Made by a program: the position numbers and the translations under genes | Source of the DNA: DASPMP01 sp035248725 | GTDB taxonomy: Bacteria; Gemmatimonadota; Gemmatimonadetes; Gemmatimonadales; Gemmatimonadaceae | Length of the DNA: 58,752 nt | Assembly (NCBI GenBank): GCA_035248725.1 | Contig: DATFHG010000071.1 | Span: forward strand, 1-58,752 | Direction of reading: 5' to 3' | Part shown: one piece after another, positions 8,138 through 16,955 of the stretch | Numbering within the stretch: position 1 is the stretch's first letter | Layout: every line of letters begins with the position of its first letter | Notes under the pieces: model-generated | Told to the model about the DNA's origin: nothing | Databases searched by the model: none | Seen by the model: the letters and a program-made list of their open reading frames with translations, nothing else

Positions 8138-9522
8138 AACAGGTTTCCTTCGGTGTCGTACAGCGTCGCCTTCCCGAAGCCGAGCTCCTCGCAGTCGCTG
8201 CGGACGGCGTCAGGATCGCCGACCACGAGCAACTGGAGTGCGTCGGGATGGAGATGGGCCTGCGCCACGCGCAGCACGTCGTCGGCGCTCACGGAGCGCA
8301 CGTGCTCGCGGTAGGTGTCGTAGAAATCGTCCGGCAGTCCATACTCGATCAATGACGCCAGCGCGCCGGCGATGGCGTCCGTCGTCTCGTATCGGATCGG
8401 GAACACACCGTCCAGGTATGACGTCGCGAGTGACAGCTCGTCGCCGCTCACCTTCTCCTGGCGGATGCGCTCGATCTCCCAGACGGCTTCCTTGGCCGCG
8501 GGCGCGGTGCTCTCGCTCTGCACCGCCGTGGACACGACGAACGGTCCGCACTGGCGTCGCCAATCCAGGTGCGAGAACGCGCCGTACGTGTATCCGTGCC
8601 GCTCGCGCAGGTTGAGGTTGATCCGCGAGGAAAACAGCCCGCCGAGCACCGCATTCATCACGACGGTGGTGTGATAATCGGTGTGGCGCCGTGGAATGCC
8701 CACATTGCCGAGCCGTACCTCCGATTGTTTCGCGTCCGGCTTTGCCACGATGTGGAGACCGCGTGAGGTGCGCGCCGGACGATCGCTGACGGTACACGAG
8801 TCGGTCTTCGCGCCATCCCAATCGCCGAAGGCGCGCTCCGCGAGCCGGCGCGCTTCGGCCGTGCTCACGTCGCCGACCACGACGAGCGTGAGCGTGCGTG
8901 CGTGATATCGCCATTCATAGAAGCGCTGCACGTCGGCGCGCGTGATGTTCGAGACGCTCTCGTCGGAGCCGATCTCCGGCAACGCATACCGCGACGAGGC
9001 CTCGTACAGAACTTTCGCGAACATCGCGTCGGCCAGCCCTCGCGGCTCGGCGCGCAGCTTGAGCAGATCGGCGAGACGCTCGTTCTTGAGGCGTTCCACC
9101 TCCCGCTCCGGGAATGCGGGCGAGCGGATCACTTCGGCCACGAGCTCGATGGCGGGAGCCAGCTGTTCCTTGAGCGCCGTGAGCGTCAGCCACGTGGCAT
9201 CCCAGTCGGCGGATGCGTCGACGGATGTGCCGAGCCGCTCGAACATCTCGGTAAGTTCCGCGCCGTCGTGCTGCGGCGTTCCTTCGAGGAGCAGCTCGGA
9301 CACGAGGCCGGCGATCCCCTCTCTGCCTTTCCAGCCGCACGAGGCGCCCGCGTCGACGAGCGCGACGACGGTGGCAATCGGCAGCTTGCGGATGGTCGCG
9401 ACCACGAGCTGCACGCCATTCGCCAGCATTTCACGCTCGAAGCGCGGAAACTGATAGGGTCGCGAAGGAAGCGGAGCGGGACGGGTGACGCGCGACGGAG
9501 CGCCGCGCACGTCCGCGCTCAC
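8134..9522 (-). CDS. M16 family peptidase-like protein lacking the zinc motif
   Basis: The 462-residue protein starts at a GTG that overlaps the preceding M16 gene's stop by 4 nt; the open frame runs upstream only as that gene's shadow. It has the M16 two-domain layout (RPYQFPRFEREMLANGVQLVV, later YGAFSHLDWRRQ). Where active members have HxxEH it reads AGLVSE, so no zinc can be bound. Such proteins pair with an active M16 subunit, as in mitochondrial processing peptidase or bacterial M16 heterodimers. The neighbour at 9519-10832 is that active partner. Probable role: structural half of a heterodimeric peptidase. Confidence 0.88.
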   Translation of the reverse strand: MSADVRGAPSRVTRPAPLPSRPYQFPRFEREMLANGVQLVVATIRKLPIATVVALVDAGASCGWKGREGIAGLVSELLLEGTPQHDGAELTEMFERLGTSVDASADWDATWLTLTALKEQLAPAIELVAEVIRSPAFPEREVERLKNERLADLLKLRAEPRGLADAMFAKVLYEASSRYALPEIGSDESVSNITRADVQRFYEWRYHARTLTLVVVGDVSTAEARRLAERAFGDWDGAKTDSCTVSDRPARTSRGLHIVAKPDAKQSEVRLGNVGIPRRHTDYHTTVVMNAVLGGLFSSRINLNLRERHGYTYGAFSHLDWRRQCGPFVVSTAVQSESTAPAAKEAVWEIERIRQEKVSGDELSLATSYLDGVFPIRYETTDAIAGALASLIEYGLPDDFYDTYREHVRSVSADDVLRVAQAHLHPDALQLLVVGDPDAVRSDCEELGFGKATLYDTEGNLL

Positions 9523-10832
9523 GCGCTGACCCCCGCCATCTCCCCGGTGCGATGCGTGCGCATGGAGCCCGTCTTCGGGATGTAGAGCAGACTCGCGCGA
9601 TTGTCCTCGCCGAGCCGTTCCTCGATGAACGCGTTCACGTCGTCGACGGTGACCGCCGCATAGCGCTCCACCTGCTCGTTGATCAGCGATGGATCGTCGA
9701 AGTAGGTCGCGAACATCGACAGCCGGTCGGCGCGCTCGCCCGCGGACTGCAGCGCCGCGATGTAATCCGTCTTGATGAGCGTGACGGCGCGCGCGAGCTC
9801 GTCGGGCGTGACGCCGTTGACGCGCAACGCATCCACTTCGCGCGCGACCTCGTGCTCGAGCTGCTCGCCGGTGATGTCGGGCCGTCCCGTGACGTCCAGC
9901 ACGAGCAGGTCCGCGCCGCGCGTGAGGTCGTATGTGAACGCCTGCGTCTCCGCCGCCACCTGACGCTCGCGCACGAGCGCCCGATGCAGGCGGCTGCCCT
10001 TCTTCACCCCCACGATCGCCGCGCAGACGCTGGCCGCGTAGAACTCCTTGCTGCCGAACACCGGGGAGAGAAATGCGAGGAAGAGACGTGGAAGCATCAC
10101 GTTGTCCGAGACGACCTCGCGCTTCCATGCGCCGAACGTCGGCGGCATGTGCGCGTCTGGCGTCGCAGGCCGCCCGCTGCCGCGCGGAATCGGCGCAAAG
10201 TGCTGCTCGATCCACCGCTTCGTCTGGGCCGGCTCGAAGTCGCCCGTCACCGTGAGCGCGGCGTTTTCGGGCGTGTAATAGGTCTGGAAGAACGCGCGCA
10301 CGTCGTCGAGACTCGCAGCGTCCAGATCGGCCATGGAACCGATCAGTGAATGGTGGAACGGGTGATCCCCCGGGAAGCACAGCGCCGGGAGCTTCTCCCA
10401 CCACGTGCCATACGGCTGGTTGTCCATGGACCAGCGCCGCTCGTTCTTCACGACGTCGCGCTGCGTGTCGAGCTTCTGTTGCGTCATCGCGGGCAGCAGG
10501 TTGCCCATGCGATTGGCCTCGAGCCAGAGCACGAGCTCGAGCTGATTCGACGGCACGGTCTCGAAATAGTTCGTGCGCTCCAGCCACGTCGATCCGTTGA
10601 GCGTGCCGCCTGCCCGCTGAATGAGCTCGAAATGCTCGTTGGAGCCGACGTCGCGGCTGCCCTGGAAGAGCATGTGCTCGAAGAGGTGCGCGAATCCCGT
10701 GCGCCCCGGTCGCTCGTTTGCGGAACCCACGTGGTACCAGAGGTTCACCGCCACGATCGGCGCCGTGTGGTCTTCCGAGAGGGTCACGAACAACCCGTTC
10801 GGCAACCGAAACGTTTCGATTGGAATCCGCAT
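9519..10832 (-). CDS. M16 family zinc metallopeptidase, active subunit
   Basis: This is a 437-residue pitrilysin/insulinase family protein. The inverted zinc motif HLFEH occupies residues 49-53, and a downstream Glu in the VVKNERRW helix is the likely third ligand. The N terminus (FRLPNGLFVTLSEDHTAPIV) and the GSANERPGRTGFAH run are typical of bacterial MPP-like peptidases. No signal peptide is visible, so it is probably cytoplasmic unless processed otherwise. It is followed with 4-nt overlap by a motif-less paralogue and then a Nudix gene. A divergent hydrolase starts 29 bp away, so promoters must overlap there. Confidence 0.93.
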   Translation of the reverse strand: MRIPIETFRLPNGLFVTLSEDHTAPIVAVNLWYHVGSANERPGRTGFAHLFEHMLFQGSRDVGSNEHFELIQRAGGTLNGSTWLERTNYFETVPSNQLELVLWLEANRMGNLLPAMTQQKLDTQRDVVKNERRWSMDNQPYGTWWEKLPALCFPGDHPFHHSLIGSMADLDAASLDDVRAFFQTYYTPENAALTVTGDFEPAQTKRWIEQHFAPIPRGSGRPATPDAHMPPTFGAWKREVVSDNVMLPRLFLAFLSPVFGSKEFYAASVCAAIVGVKKGSRLHRALVRERQVAAETQAFTYDLTRGADLLVLDVTGRPDITGEQLEHEVAREVDALRVNGVTPDELARAVTLIKTDYIAALQSAGERADRLSMFATYFDDPSLINEQVERYAAVTVDDVNAFIEERLGEDNRASLLYIPKTGSMRTHRTGEMAGVSA

Positions 10833-10861
10833 CGGGTCTAAATTGAATTCAACCGCCGAAA

Positions 10862-11743
10862 ATGGACAACGGACTGCGAGGTCGCGTGGTCGGTCTTGTC
10901 GCCATCGCCGTAGCTGCAGCGCTCGTCTGGGTCGCGTTCACCACCTTCTGGATGTGGCGACACCAGGAACGGGTCGTGTTCCAGCCCCCGCAACTCGAGG
11001 TGCAGACCCCTCCGGGTGCGCGGCGCGTGGAATACCCGTCGGCCGACGGCGCGGCGGTGTACGGCTATGTCGTCGCGCCATCGCGACCGGAGCCGGCGCC
11101 GCGCGCTGTCGTCATCGCGTTCCATGGCAATGCGGACCTGGCCGCGTGGTTCACGTCGTGGGCGCGCGAGCTCGCCGACCGCGCCGGCGTCACGGTGCTC
11201 TTGCCGGAGTACCGCGGCTATGGCGGCCTGCGCGCGAACCCCACGTACGAAACGGCGGCCGCCGACGCGCTGGGTGCCTTGAGCTACGCGCGCGACTCAC
11301 TGCGGCCGTCGCACGTGTCTCTGTTCGGCCACTCACTCGGCACGGCGATCGCCAGCGAGGTCGCCCTCACGATGCAGGACGGCGGCGCGCCGCCCGCCGC
11401 CTTGATCCTGCAGTCGCCCTTCACCTCGGCGCGCGAGATGGCTGCACGCATGCTGGTGCCGCCCATCCCGTGGCTCTGGAAGCGAATATCGCGCGTGCAC
11501 TACGAGACCATCGCCGCCGTGTCCAGGCTCGATTGCCCGGTATGGGTCGCGCACGGCAGCCGCGACGTGGTCGTGCCCGTGCGCATGGGCCGGCACGTGT
11601 ACGCCGCCGCGAAACGCCGCGGTGAGTTGCTCATCGTCGACGGCGCGGGTCACAACGACGTCGCCGAGGTGGGCGGAGACCGCTATTGGCGCTGGCTGTC
11701 GGCGGCGGTCGTCTCGTCGGAGCCGGCCGTCAGCGGTCGGTGA
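10862..11743 (+). CDS. Membrane-anchored alpha/beta hydrolase
   Basis: This 293-residue protein has one N-terminal hydrophobic helix (about 10-32) that would act as a signal anchor. An alpha/beta-hydrolase core follows: an oxyanion-side FHGNAD stretch, nucleophile elbow GHSLGT (Ser near 160), a late Asp in AHGSRDVVVP and a His in GAGHND near the C terminus, giving a full Ser-Asp-His triad. The family resembles YfhR/Bem46-type hydrolases of unknown substrate. Its 3' end overlaps the convergent YdcF-like gene by 14 bp. Confidence 0.85.
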   Translation: MDNGLRGRVVGLVAIAVAAALVWVAFTTFWMWRHQERVVFQPPQLEVQTPPGARRVEYPSADGAAVYGYVVAPSRPEPAPRAVVIAFHGNADLAAWFTSWARELADRAGVTVLLPEYRGYGGLRANPTYETAAADALGALSYARDSLRPSHVSLFGHSLGTAIASEVALTMQDGGAPPAALILQSPFTSAREMAARMLVPPIPWLWKRISRVHYETIAAVSRLDCPVWVAHGSRDVVVPVRMGRHVYAAAKRRGELLIVDGAGHNDVAEVGGDRYWRWLSAAVVSSEPAVSGR

Positions 11744-12356
11744 ACTCGAAGAAGAAGGCGATGGGCGCCTTCACCGACTCCTGGAGCGTGTAGTGCCAGT
11801 ACGCCGAGCGGTTCGCGGTGATCGGACTCGTCGGCGTCGGTGAGGTGCGCGGCCGCAGCCCGAAGCGATGGGCGAGGATGGACAGCCGCAACATATGGAA
11901 GGGGTCGCTCACGAGGATCACGTCGCGCGCATCGTGCTTCAACATGGTGGCGACGTTGCGCAGCGACTCGCGCGTCGAGCGGCTCTCGGGCTCGATGAGG
12001 ATCGCCGAATCCGGAACGCCGTGCGCGATGGCGTAGCGTCGTTCGACGGCCGCCTCCGTCGTGGTGTCCCCGACGCCTCGCCCGCCCGTCGTGATCAGCA
12101 CCGGGGCGAGGCCGCGTCGCCATAGCTGAATCGCGTGGTCCACGCGAGCGCGCAACACCGGCGACGGCTTGCCGTCGTATTGCGCGGCACCCATGACGAC
12201 GATGGCGTCGGCGTGTTTGCTCGTGTCGATCCGCTCGAAGAGGATCACGAGCATCAGCGACAGCACCCACAGGGCGATGGCGATGAGCAGCGCCGTCTGC
12301 GTGAGGCGCACTCCCAGTGACGCGGATTTTCGCGGCGTCGGCTCGCCGAGCTTCAT
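11730..12356 (-). CDS. YdcF/SanA-like DUF218 membrane protein
   Basis: The protein has 208 residues from the ATG at 12356; a TTG three codons upstream is possible. One N-terminal transmembrane helix (about 15-37) precedes a DUF218 domain. That domain has ADAIVVMGAAQYDGKPS near the start, LITTGGRGVGD in the middle, and ESRSTRESLRN plus LVSDPFHMLR further on. The family (ElyC, SanA, YdcF) is linked to envelope polysaccharide or vancomycin-sensitivity phenotypes, with unknown chemistry. It is convergent with the hydrolase gene. Confidence 0.85.
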   Translation of the reverse strand: MKLGEPTPRKSASLGVRLTQTALLIAIALWVLSLMLVILFERIDTSKHADAIVVMGAAQYDGKPSPVLRARVDHAIQLWRRGLAPVLITTGGRGVGDTTTEAAVERRYAIAHGVPDSAILIEPESRSTRESLRNVATMLKHDARDVILVSDPFHMLRLSILAHRFGLRPRTSPTPTSPITANRSAYWHYTLQESVKAPIAFFFEFTDR

Positions 12357-12383
12357 CGGGGACAAACTACACCCGGAGGGGGG

Positions 12384-12968
12384 TCATTCGGCGAGTGTGA
12401 GCAGGGACAGCCAGAGCACGTCGTATGCGGCGCGAGGATCGCGATCCGGAAATGCGGTGGTTCCCACCGCGAGTCCGTCGATGAACGCGAGCACGGTGTC
12501 GGCGATGAGCGGCGTCGGCACGCGCGGTGTCAGCGCGAACGTCGTGAAGATATGCTGGACGTGGGCGCCGGCGATGTCGCGGCGCTGATCCCCGATGCGT
12601 CGAACGGCGGCTCGCACGCGGGCGCTGTCATATTCGGCGAGCGCGAGCACGACACGGAGGTCGCCGCGCCGCAGCTCTTCATCGAGCCACTCCCACAAGC
12701 GATCGAGCACGTTCGACGTCGTCTCGGAGGCGACGAATGCCTCGGCGCGTCGCACGATGCGCGCTCCGACGTCGTCGACGAGCGCCTGCAGCAGCGATTC
12801 CTTGTCGCGAAAGTGATAGTGCACCAGCGCCTTGCTCACGCCGGCGGCGCGCGCGACGTCGCCCATGCTCACTTCGGCGGCGCCCCCACGCGCGACGAGT
12901 GCGCGCGTGGCGTCCAGGATGCGTCGCGAGGCCGGAGGGCCGTCGCGCGACCGCGCGTCCGACGTCAC
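12384..12968 (-). CDS. TetR/AcrR family transcriptional regulator
   Basis: The protein has 194 residues from a GTG at 12968. The frame is open further upstream, but an ATG at 13034 would overlap the start of the divergent upp gene, so I prefer the shorter form. The N-terminal DNA-binding domain (SRRILDATRALVARGGAAEVSM, then the helix-turn-helix VARAAGVSKALVHYHFRDKESLL) is typical TetR. The helical C terminus would bind a ligand. It is divergent from upp with about 64 bp between them, so upp or its own promoter is a reasonable target. Confidence 0.85.
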   Translation of the reverse strand: MTSDARSRDGPPASRRILDATRALVARGGAAEVSMGDVARAAGVSKALVHYHFRDKESLLQALVDDVGARIVRRAEAFVASETTSNVLDRLWEWLDEELRRGDLRVVLALAEYDSARVRAAVRRIGDQRRDIAGAHVQHIFTTFALTPRVPTPLIADTVLAFIDGLAVGTTAFPDRDPRAAYDVLWLSLLTLAE

Positions 12969-13032
12969 CGCGGCGCGCGGTGAGATCCCGCGATCGTGAC
13001 GTGCACGGCGGGAACCTAGTACTTTCTCGCGC

Positions 13033-13680
13033 ATGGACACCAGTCGGCAGTTTCCGACGCTGCGCGTGGTGACGCACCCGCTCGTGCAGCACAAGCTGAC
13101 GATCCTTCGCGATCGGGCCACGCCCACGAAGATCTTCAAGGAACTGGTGGAGGAGATCGCAATGCTCATGGCGTACGAAGCCACGAGCGACGTAGAGCTC
13201 GAGAACGTGCAGGTCGCCACACCGCTCGAGACCACGACGGGCAAGCAGTTGAGCGGCAAGAAGCTCACGCTCGTTCCGATTCTTCGGGCTGGCCTCGGCA
13301 TGGTGGACGGGATCTATCGACTGGTCCCGAATGCGCGCATCGGGCACATCGGTCTCTACCGCAACCACGACACGCTCCAGCCCGTCGACTACTACTTCAA
13401 GGTTCCCGGCGACGCGCCGGAGCGGGATTTCTTCGTGCTCGACCCGATGCTCGCGACTGGCGGAAGCGCCGTGGCCGCGGTGACCTCACTGAAGCGTGCC
13501 GGTGCGACGCGGATCCGCTTTCTGTGCCTCGTCGCGGCGCCTGAGGGGGTGCGCAAGCTTTCCGAAGCTCATCCCGACGTCGTGGTGTTTTGCGCGTCGC
13601 TCGATCGCGAGCTCAACGCGCAGGGCTACATCCTTCCCGGCCTGGGCGACGCGGGTGATCGGTTGTTCGGGACTCGCTGA
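13033..13680 (+). CDS. upp: Uracil phosphoribosyltransferase
   Basis: The 215-residue protein is full length for Upp, which makes UMP from uracil and PRPP. The PRPP loop reads VLDPMLATGGSA (about 135-146), the substrate segment LVPILRAGLGMVDG is present, and the C terminus has the GYILPGLGDAGDRLFGT uracil-binding hallmark. It is a cytoplasmic pyrimidine-salvage enzyme. It is divergent from a TetR-type gene and convergent with DUF2225. With pyrE about 12 kb away it makes two pyrimidine phosphoribosyltransferases in the window. Confidence 0.96.
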   Translation: MDTSRQFPTLRVVTHPLVQHKLTILRDRATPTKIFKELVEEIAMLMAYEATSDVELENVQVATPLETTTGKQLSGKKLTLVPILRAGLGMVDGIYRLVPNARIGHIGLYRNHDTLQPVDYYFKVPGDAPERDFFVLDPMLATGGSAVAAVTSLKRAGATRIRFLCLVAAPEGVRKLSEAHPDVVVFCASLDRELNAQGYILPGLGDAGDRLFGTR

Positions 13681-13705
13681 GGGGAAGGCGGGAGGCGGGA
13701 GACGG

Positions 13706-13740
13706 AAAAAAAGCGAAAGGGCGGAAGTTGTGTTCCGCCC
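13706..13740 (-). terminator. Terminator of the DUF2225 gene
   Basis: An 8-bp perfect stem (GGGCGGAA/TTCCGCCC, 13719-13726 and 13733-13740) has a 6-nt loop. On the minus strand it is followed by TTTCGC and seven Ts. It lies in the convergent gap between upp and DUF2225. On the plus strand no T-run follows, so it serves the leftward transcript best. Confidence 0.7.
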
Positions 13741-13779
13741 GTCGCAGTTGCTCCCGCCTACGGCCTACCGCCTACCGCC

Positions 13780-14433
13780 TCAGCCAAACCACTCCCTCGG
13801 GCAATCGCGTTGCTGGCGCGCGGCATCGAGAACCCACTGTTGGGTGGACGTGTCCACGAGCTCGCCAGGAACCTTGTTGAACCACTGTTGCGCCTGCTCC
13901 GAGTCGCCGACGCGACGCCACAGCTCGCCAACCAGATAGGTGAGCACCGCCCGTTCGTCGCGCGGAACCCCGTCGAAGCTGGACAGGGCCTCCTCGAACT
14001 TCCACGCCGCCTTGCGACGGAAGAAGCGCTCGGCCTCGATGTCACCCTCGTCCACGCAGCACCAGGCCGCGCGCAGCAGCAGGTCAGCGACGTGGCGTGC
14101 TTCCATCCCCTGCCAGTCGGCTACCTTCGCCGCCGCTTCGTACTTCTCCGAGCCGGTTACTGCTCCCGAGGCCATCGCGGGTGCAAGCTCGTTCCAGACG
14201 TGCTCTTTGAGGACGGGGGAGATGTCGGACTCCTCCGTGAAATCGCGTTCCGAGCCGGAGAATCCGCAGCGGCTGCACATGTGGATCAGGTACGGCAGGG
14301 GCTGCGTTCCGGCCGCCCGCTCGTGGAAGTCGGTGCGCTTCCCGCCAAACGAGTTCGTCGAGACCACCGCCTGCGACCGGAAGGCCGTGTCGCACACGGG
14401 ACAGCGAAGATCGATTTGCTGAAGCGTTGTCAT
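13780..14433 (-). CDS. DUF2225 family zinc-ribbon/TPR-like protein
   Basis: The protein has 217 residues from ATG 14433, which has GGAGGG 8 nt upstream; a GTG nine bases earlier sits too close to it. An N-terminal CPVC and a later CSRCG form a likely zinc ribbon (about 12-65). The rest is helical, with TPR-like repeats (EAAAKVADWQG, LLLRAAWCCVDEGD, AVLTYLVGELWRRVGD). Function is unknown; proteins of this family occur in many Gram-positive and Gemmatimonadota genomes. Confidence 0.82.
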   Translation of the reverse strand: MTTLQQIDLRCPVCDTAFRSQAVVSTNSFGGKRTDFHERAAGTQPLPYLIHMCSRCGFSGSERDFTEESDISPVLKEHVWNELAPAMASGAVTGSEKYEAAAKVADWQGMEARHVADLLLRAAWCCVDEGDIEAERFFRRKAAWKFEEALSSFDGVPRDERAVLTYLVGELWRRVGDSEQAQQWFNKVPGELVDTSTQQWVLDAARQQRDCPREWFG

Positions 14434-14515
14434 CTCCGTCACCCTCCGTCCGGTCCTCCTCTTGGCGAAAGTGGGAAAGGGAAAAACCGTGCCAATTTCC
14501 GGTCGCGGCTCAGTC

Positions 14516-14545
14516 TTGTTGGAAACGTGTGAACGCCACTATCAT
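14516..14545 (+). promoter_or_regulatory. Possible sigma70 promoter for the HExxH protein gene
   Basis: TTGTTG and TATCAT are separated by 18 nt, about 100 nt upstream of the start at 14647. The match is modest. The remaining divergent gap (14434-14646) shows no gene. Confidence 0.3.
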
Positions 14546-14646
14546 TCGCGCGCCTCGATGAGCGGTTTTACGCAGCACGCGCGCCACGTTCGCTGCCCCG
14601 TCGCCCGAAGGTCTCCCTCCACGCTTCACGCGGATCGACCCATCGG

Positions 14647-15588
14647 ATGTTGATCAACCTGCTGCCGGATTTCTTCGCGATTCTCGACAGCACGGACCGG
14701 ATCACCGCCTACCGCAGTTACTTCGAGACCCACCGCCGCCTGCTCCAGGCGTATTGGCACAACTACGTCATCGATCCCGACAGCCCGCACTTCGCGGATG
14801 TCGTGCGCTCCACCGTCCTCGCCGAGCGCGATGATCTCCGCGACATGCTCGAGCGCACCGATGTCGTCACGCTCGTACGCGAGACGGAAGCGCGGTGCCG
14901 CGAGCTGCTGCACACGGACGTCGATTATGACGTCGTCATCATGGTCGGCGTCGGCGCGGCCAACGCCGGCGAGCTGGTGATCGATTCGCACGGGATTGCC
15001 TTCGTCTGCCTCGAACACTTCACGGGCGTTGCGAATCCGGACACGCAGGGCCTCGGTCTCGAGCCGGAGCTCATCGCGCCGTGGCTCGCGCACGAGATCG
15101 CGCACGTCGTCCGCTATACATCTCCGCAGAGTCGGAGCGAGTTGCGACCGTTGATCGCGGACAACGGCGGCGAGTACTCGTACTGGGAGACGGGTCGACG
15201 CGCGCCGTTGCGCGAGTTGCTCGTGAACGAGGGTCTCGCGGTGCACGCCTCGCAGCAGGTGAGTCCGGGACACGCCGCGTGGGAGTATTTCGGATATGCG
15301 CGGCGGCAGTACGCGCGCGTACGCGAGCTCGAATCCGTCCTGCATCGCGCCGTGCAATCCGATCTCGACCGGTCGGGGCTTGGGCTGCGGTTGCGATATC
15401 TGTCGGGCGGGATGAGCGACGAGGCTCGCACGGTCGAGCGCTATGTGCTCCCGGAGCGCAGCGGCTATTTCATCGGCAGTCGGCTCGTGGAGCCTGCGGT
15501 TCGTGAGCGCGGCCTCGCGTGGGCGCTGCGCGCGAGTGCCACCGAGCTCGCGCAGGTGGCGGCGACCGGCGCGGCTGCCAGCGCGTGA
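14647..15588 (+). CDS. Putative zinc metalloprotease with HExxH (DUF2268-like)
   Basis: This is a 313-residue soluble protein with no signal peptide. It carries LAHEIAHVVR (HExxH, about residues 150-154) and, about 45 residues later, LLVNEGLAVHAS, whose Glu could be a third zinc ligand (gluzincin-like spacing). The C-terminal SGYFIGSRLVEPAVRERG resembles the closing segment of DUF2268 putative Zn-proteases. The N-terminal part (about 1-110) is a helical region I do not recognise. Assignment to DUF2268 is by eye, moderate confidence; the metal motif itself is clear. Confidence 0.65.
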   Translation: MLINLLPDFFAILDSTDRITAYRSYFETHRRLLQAYWHNYVIDPDSPHFADVVRSTVLAERDDLRDMLERTDVVTLVRETEARCRELLHTDVDYDVVIMVGVGAANAGELVIDSHGIAFVCLEHFTGVANPDTQGLGLEPELIAPWLAHEIAHVVRYTSPQSRSELRPLIADNGGEYSYWETGRRAPLRELLVNEGLAVHASQQVSPGHAAWEYFGYARRQYARVRELESVLHRAVQSDLDRSGLGLRLRYLSGGMSDEARTVERYVLPERSGYFIGSRLVEPAVRERGLAWALRASATELAQVAATGAAASA

Positions 15589-15600
15589 TCGCGCGTTCGC

Positions 15601-16944
15601 TCACTTCCCGACGCAGAACGAGCTGAAGATTCGATCCAGGACGTCGTCTACGTCGACGGTGCCGATCAATTCCTCGAGATGACGCGTGGCGTCGCGCAGG
15701 TGCACCGCCGCCACGACAGCGGGAAGTGACTGCTGCTCCCACGCCGTGAGGAACGCGCGGAGCTCGTTGCATGCGTGCGTGAGCGCCACACGATGACGCT
15801 CGCGGGTGACGAGCGGCGCGTCGAGTGCCAGGATTCCTTTCGTTTTCTCCAGCCGCGCGGCGATCGCCGCCGAGAGCTCGCGTAAACCTTCGCCGGTCGC
15901 CGCGCTCACCCACTGCACGCCGTTACGTCGCGCGGGCTCGTCCGCGCGCACGATGTCCGATTTCGTGCGCACCTCGATCGTCGGCGCGCGGCTGGCGTCA
16001 GCCACCGCCCGCTCGGCGGCGCGCAGCGAGTCCGCCGAATCCCCGCACACCAGCACGAGGTCGGCGCGGTCGAGGTATTCGCGGCTGACTTCGATGCCGA
16101 GTTGTTCGATCGTGTCCGATGCGTCGCGCAGCCCCGCGGTGTCCACGAGGCGGATGGGCCAGCCGCCGGCTTCGACCACGGCCTCGAGGGCGTCGCGCGT
16201 CGTGCCGGGAATGTCGGTCACGATCGCGCGGCGGCGGCCGAGCAGCGCATTGAACAACGATGATTTGCCGACGTTCGGCGCGCCGGCGACGACGACGACG
16301 GCTCCGTCGCGCACGATCTCGCCAACGGACGCCGTCGCGAGCAGCCGTTCGACATCGGCGACGACGTCGCGTGTGCGGGCGATGATGCGCGCGGCCGGCA
16401 CCGGCCCATCGTCCTCTTCGGGGAAGTCGATGTCGTAGGCCGATAGCGCCTCGAGACCGAGGATGTCGTCGCGCAGCGCGGCGATGCGGCGCGACAGGCC
16501 TCCATCCAGCTGGGCGAGCGCCACGCGATGCGCCGCGCGACTGTCCGCGTCCACCAGATCGCCGACGGCCTCCGCCTGCAGCAGATCCAGCTTACCGTTC
16601 AGCACGGCGCGGCGGGTGAACTCTCCCGGCTCCGCGACGCGCGCGCCCGTGGAGACCAGCGCGGCCATGATGCCCGCGGGCGCGATCGGCCCGCCGTGCG
16701 ACGTGATCTCGACGGCGTCCTCGCCGGTGAAGGATGCCGGCGCCCGGTATGTCACGACAACCGCCTGATCGATCACGGATCCATCGCGATCGAGGATCGG
16801 CGTCAGTGTGGCCGTGCGCGCCGCCATCGGCCAGTGACGGACCAGAGGTCTCGCAATCTCGAATGCCTGGCGTCCCGACAGGCGAACGATCGCGAGCGCG
16901 CCGCGGCCCGGCGGCGTGGCGATCGCGACGATCGTGTCATCCAT
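15601..16944 (-). CDS. mnmE: tRNA uridine-5-carboxymethylaminomethyl modification GTPase
   Basis: The 447-residue protein starts MDDTIVAIATPPGRG at ATG 16944. A GTG 15 nt upstream, overlapping the previous stop, is an alternative. The N-terminal tetrahydrofolate-binding domain comes first, followed by a helical domain. The G domain has G1 GAPNVGKSS near 220, G3 DTAG and G4 TKSD. The C-terminal catalytic signature is CVGK. With MnmG (also in this window) it installs cmnm5/nm5 groups on wobble U34 of tRNAs. It is the last gene of the rpmH-to-mnmE block beside oriC, the usual place. Confidence 0.96.
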   Translation of the reverse strand: MDDTIVAIATPPGRGALAIVRLSGRQAFEIARPLVRHWPMAARTATLTPILDRDGSVIDQAVVVTYRAPASFTGEDAVEITSHGGPIAPAGIMAALVSTGARVAEPGEFTRRAVLNGKLDLLQAEAVGDLVDADSRAAHRVALAQLDGGLSRRIAALRDDILGLEALSAYDIDFPEEDDGPVPAARIIARTRDVVADVERLLATASVGEIVRDGAVVVVAGAPNVGKSSLFNALLGRRRAIVTDIPGTTRDALEAVVEAGGWPIRLVDTAGLRDASDTIEQLGIEVSREYLDRADLVLVCGDSADSLRAAERAVADASRAPTIEVRTKSDIVRADEPARRNGVQWVSAATGEGLRELSAAIAARLEKTKGILALDAPLVTRERHRVALTHACNELRAFLTAWEQQSLPAVVAAVHLRDATRHLEELIGTVDVDDVLDRIFSSFCVGK

Positions 16945-16955
16945 GGCGACGCGCG

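Noticed and set aside
12969..13301. Upstream extension of the TetR gene frame
   Set aside because: It overlaps the divergent upp gene and the translation loses TetR character before the helix-turn-helix domain.
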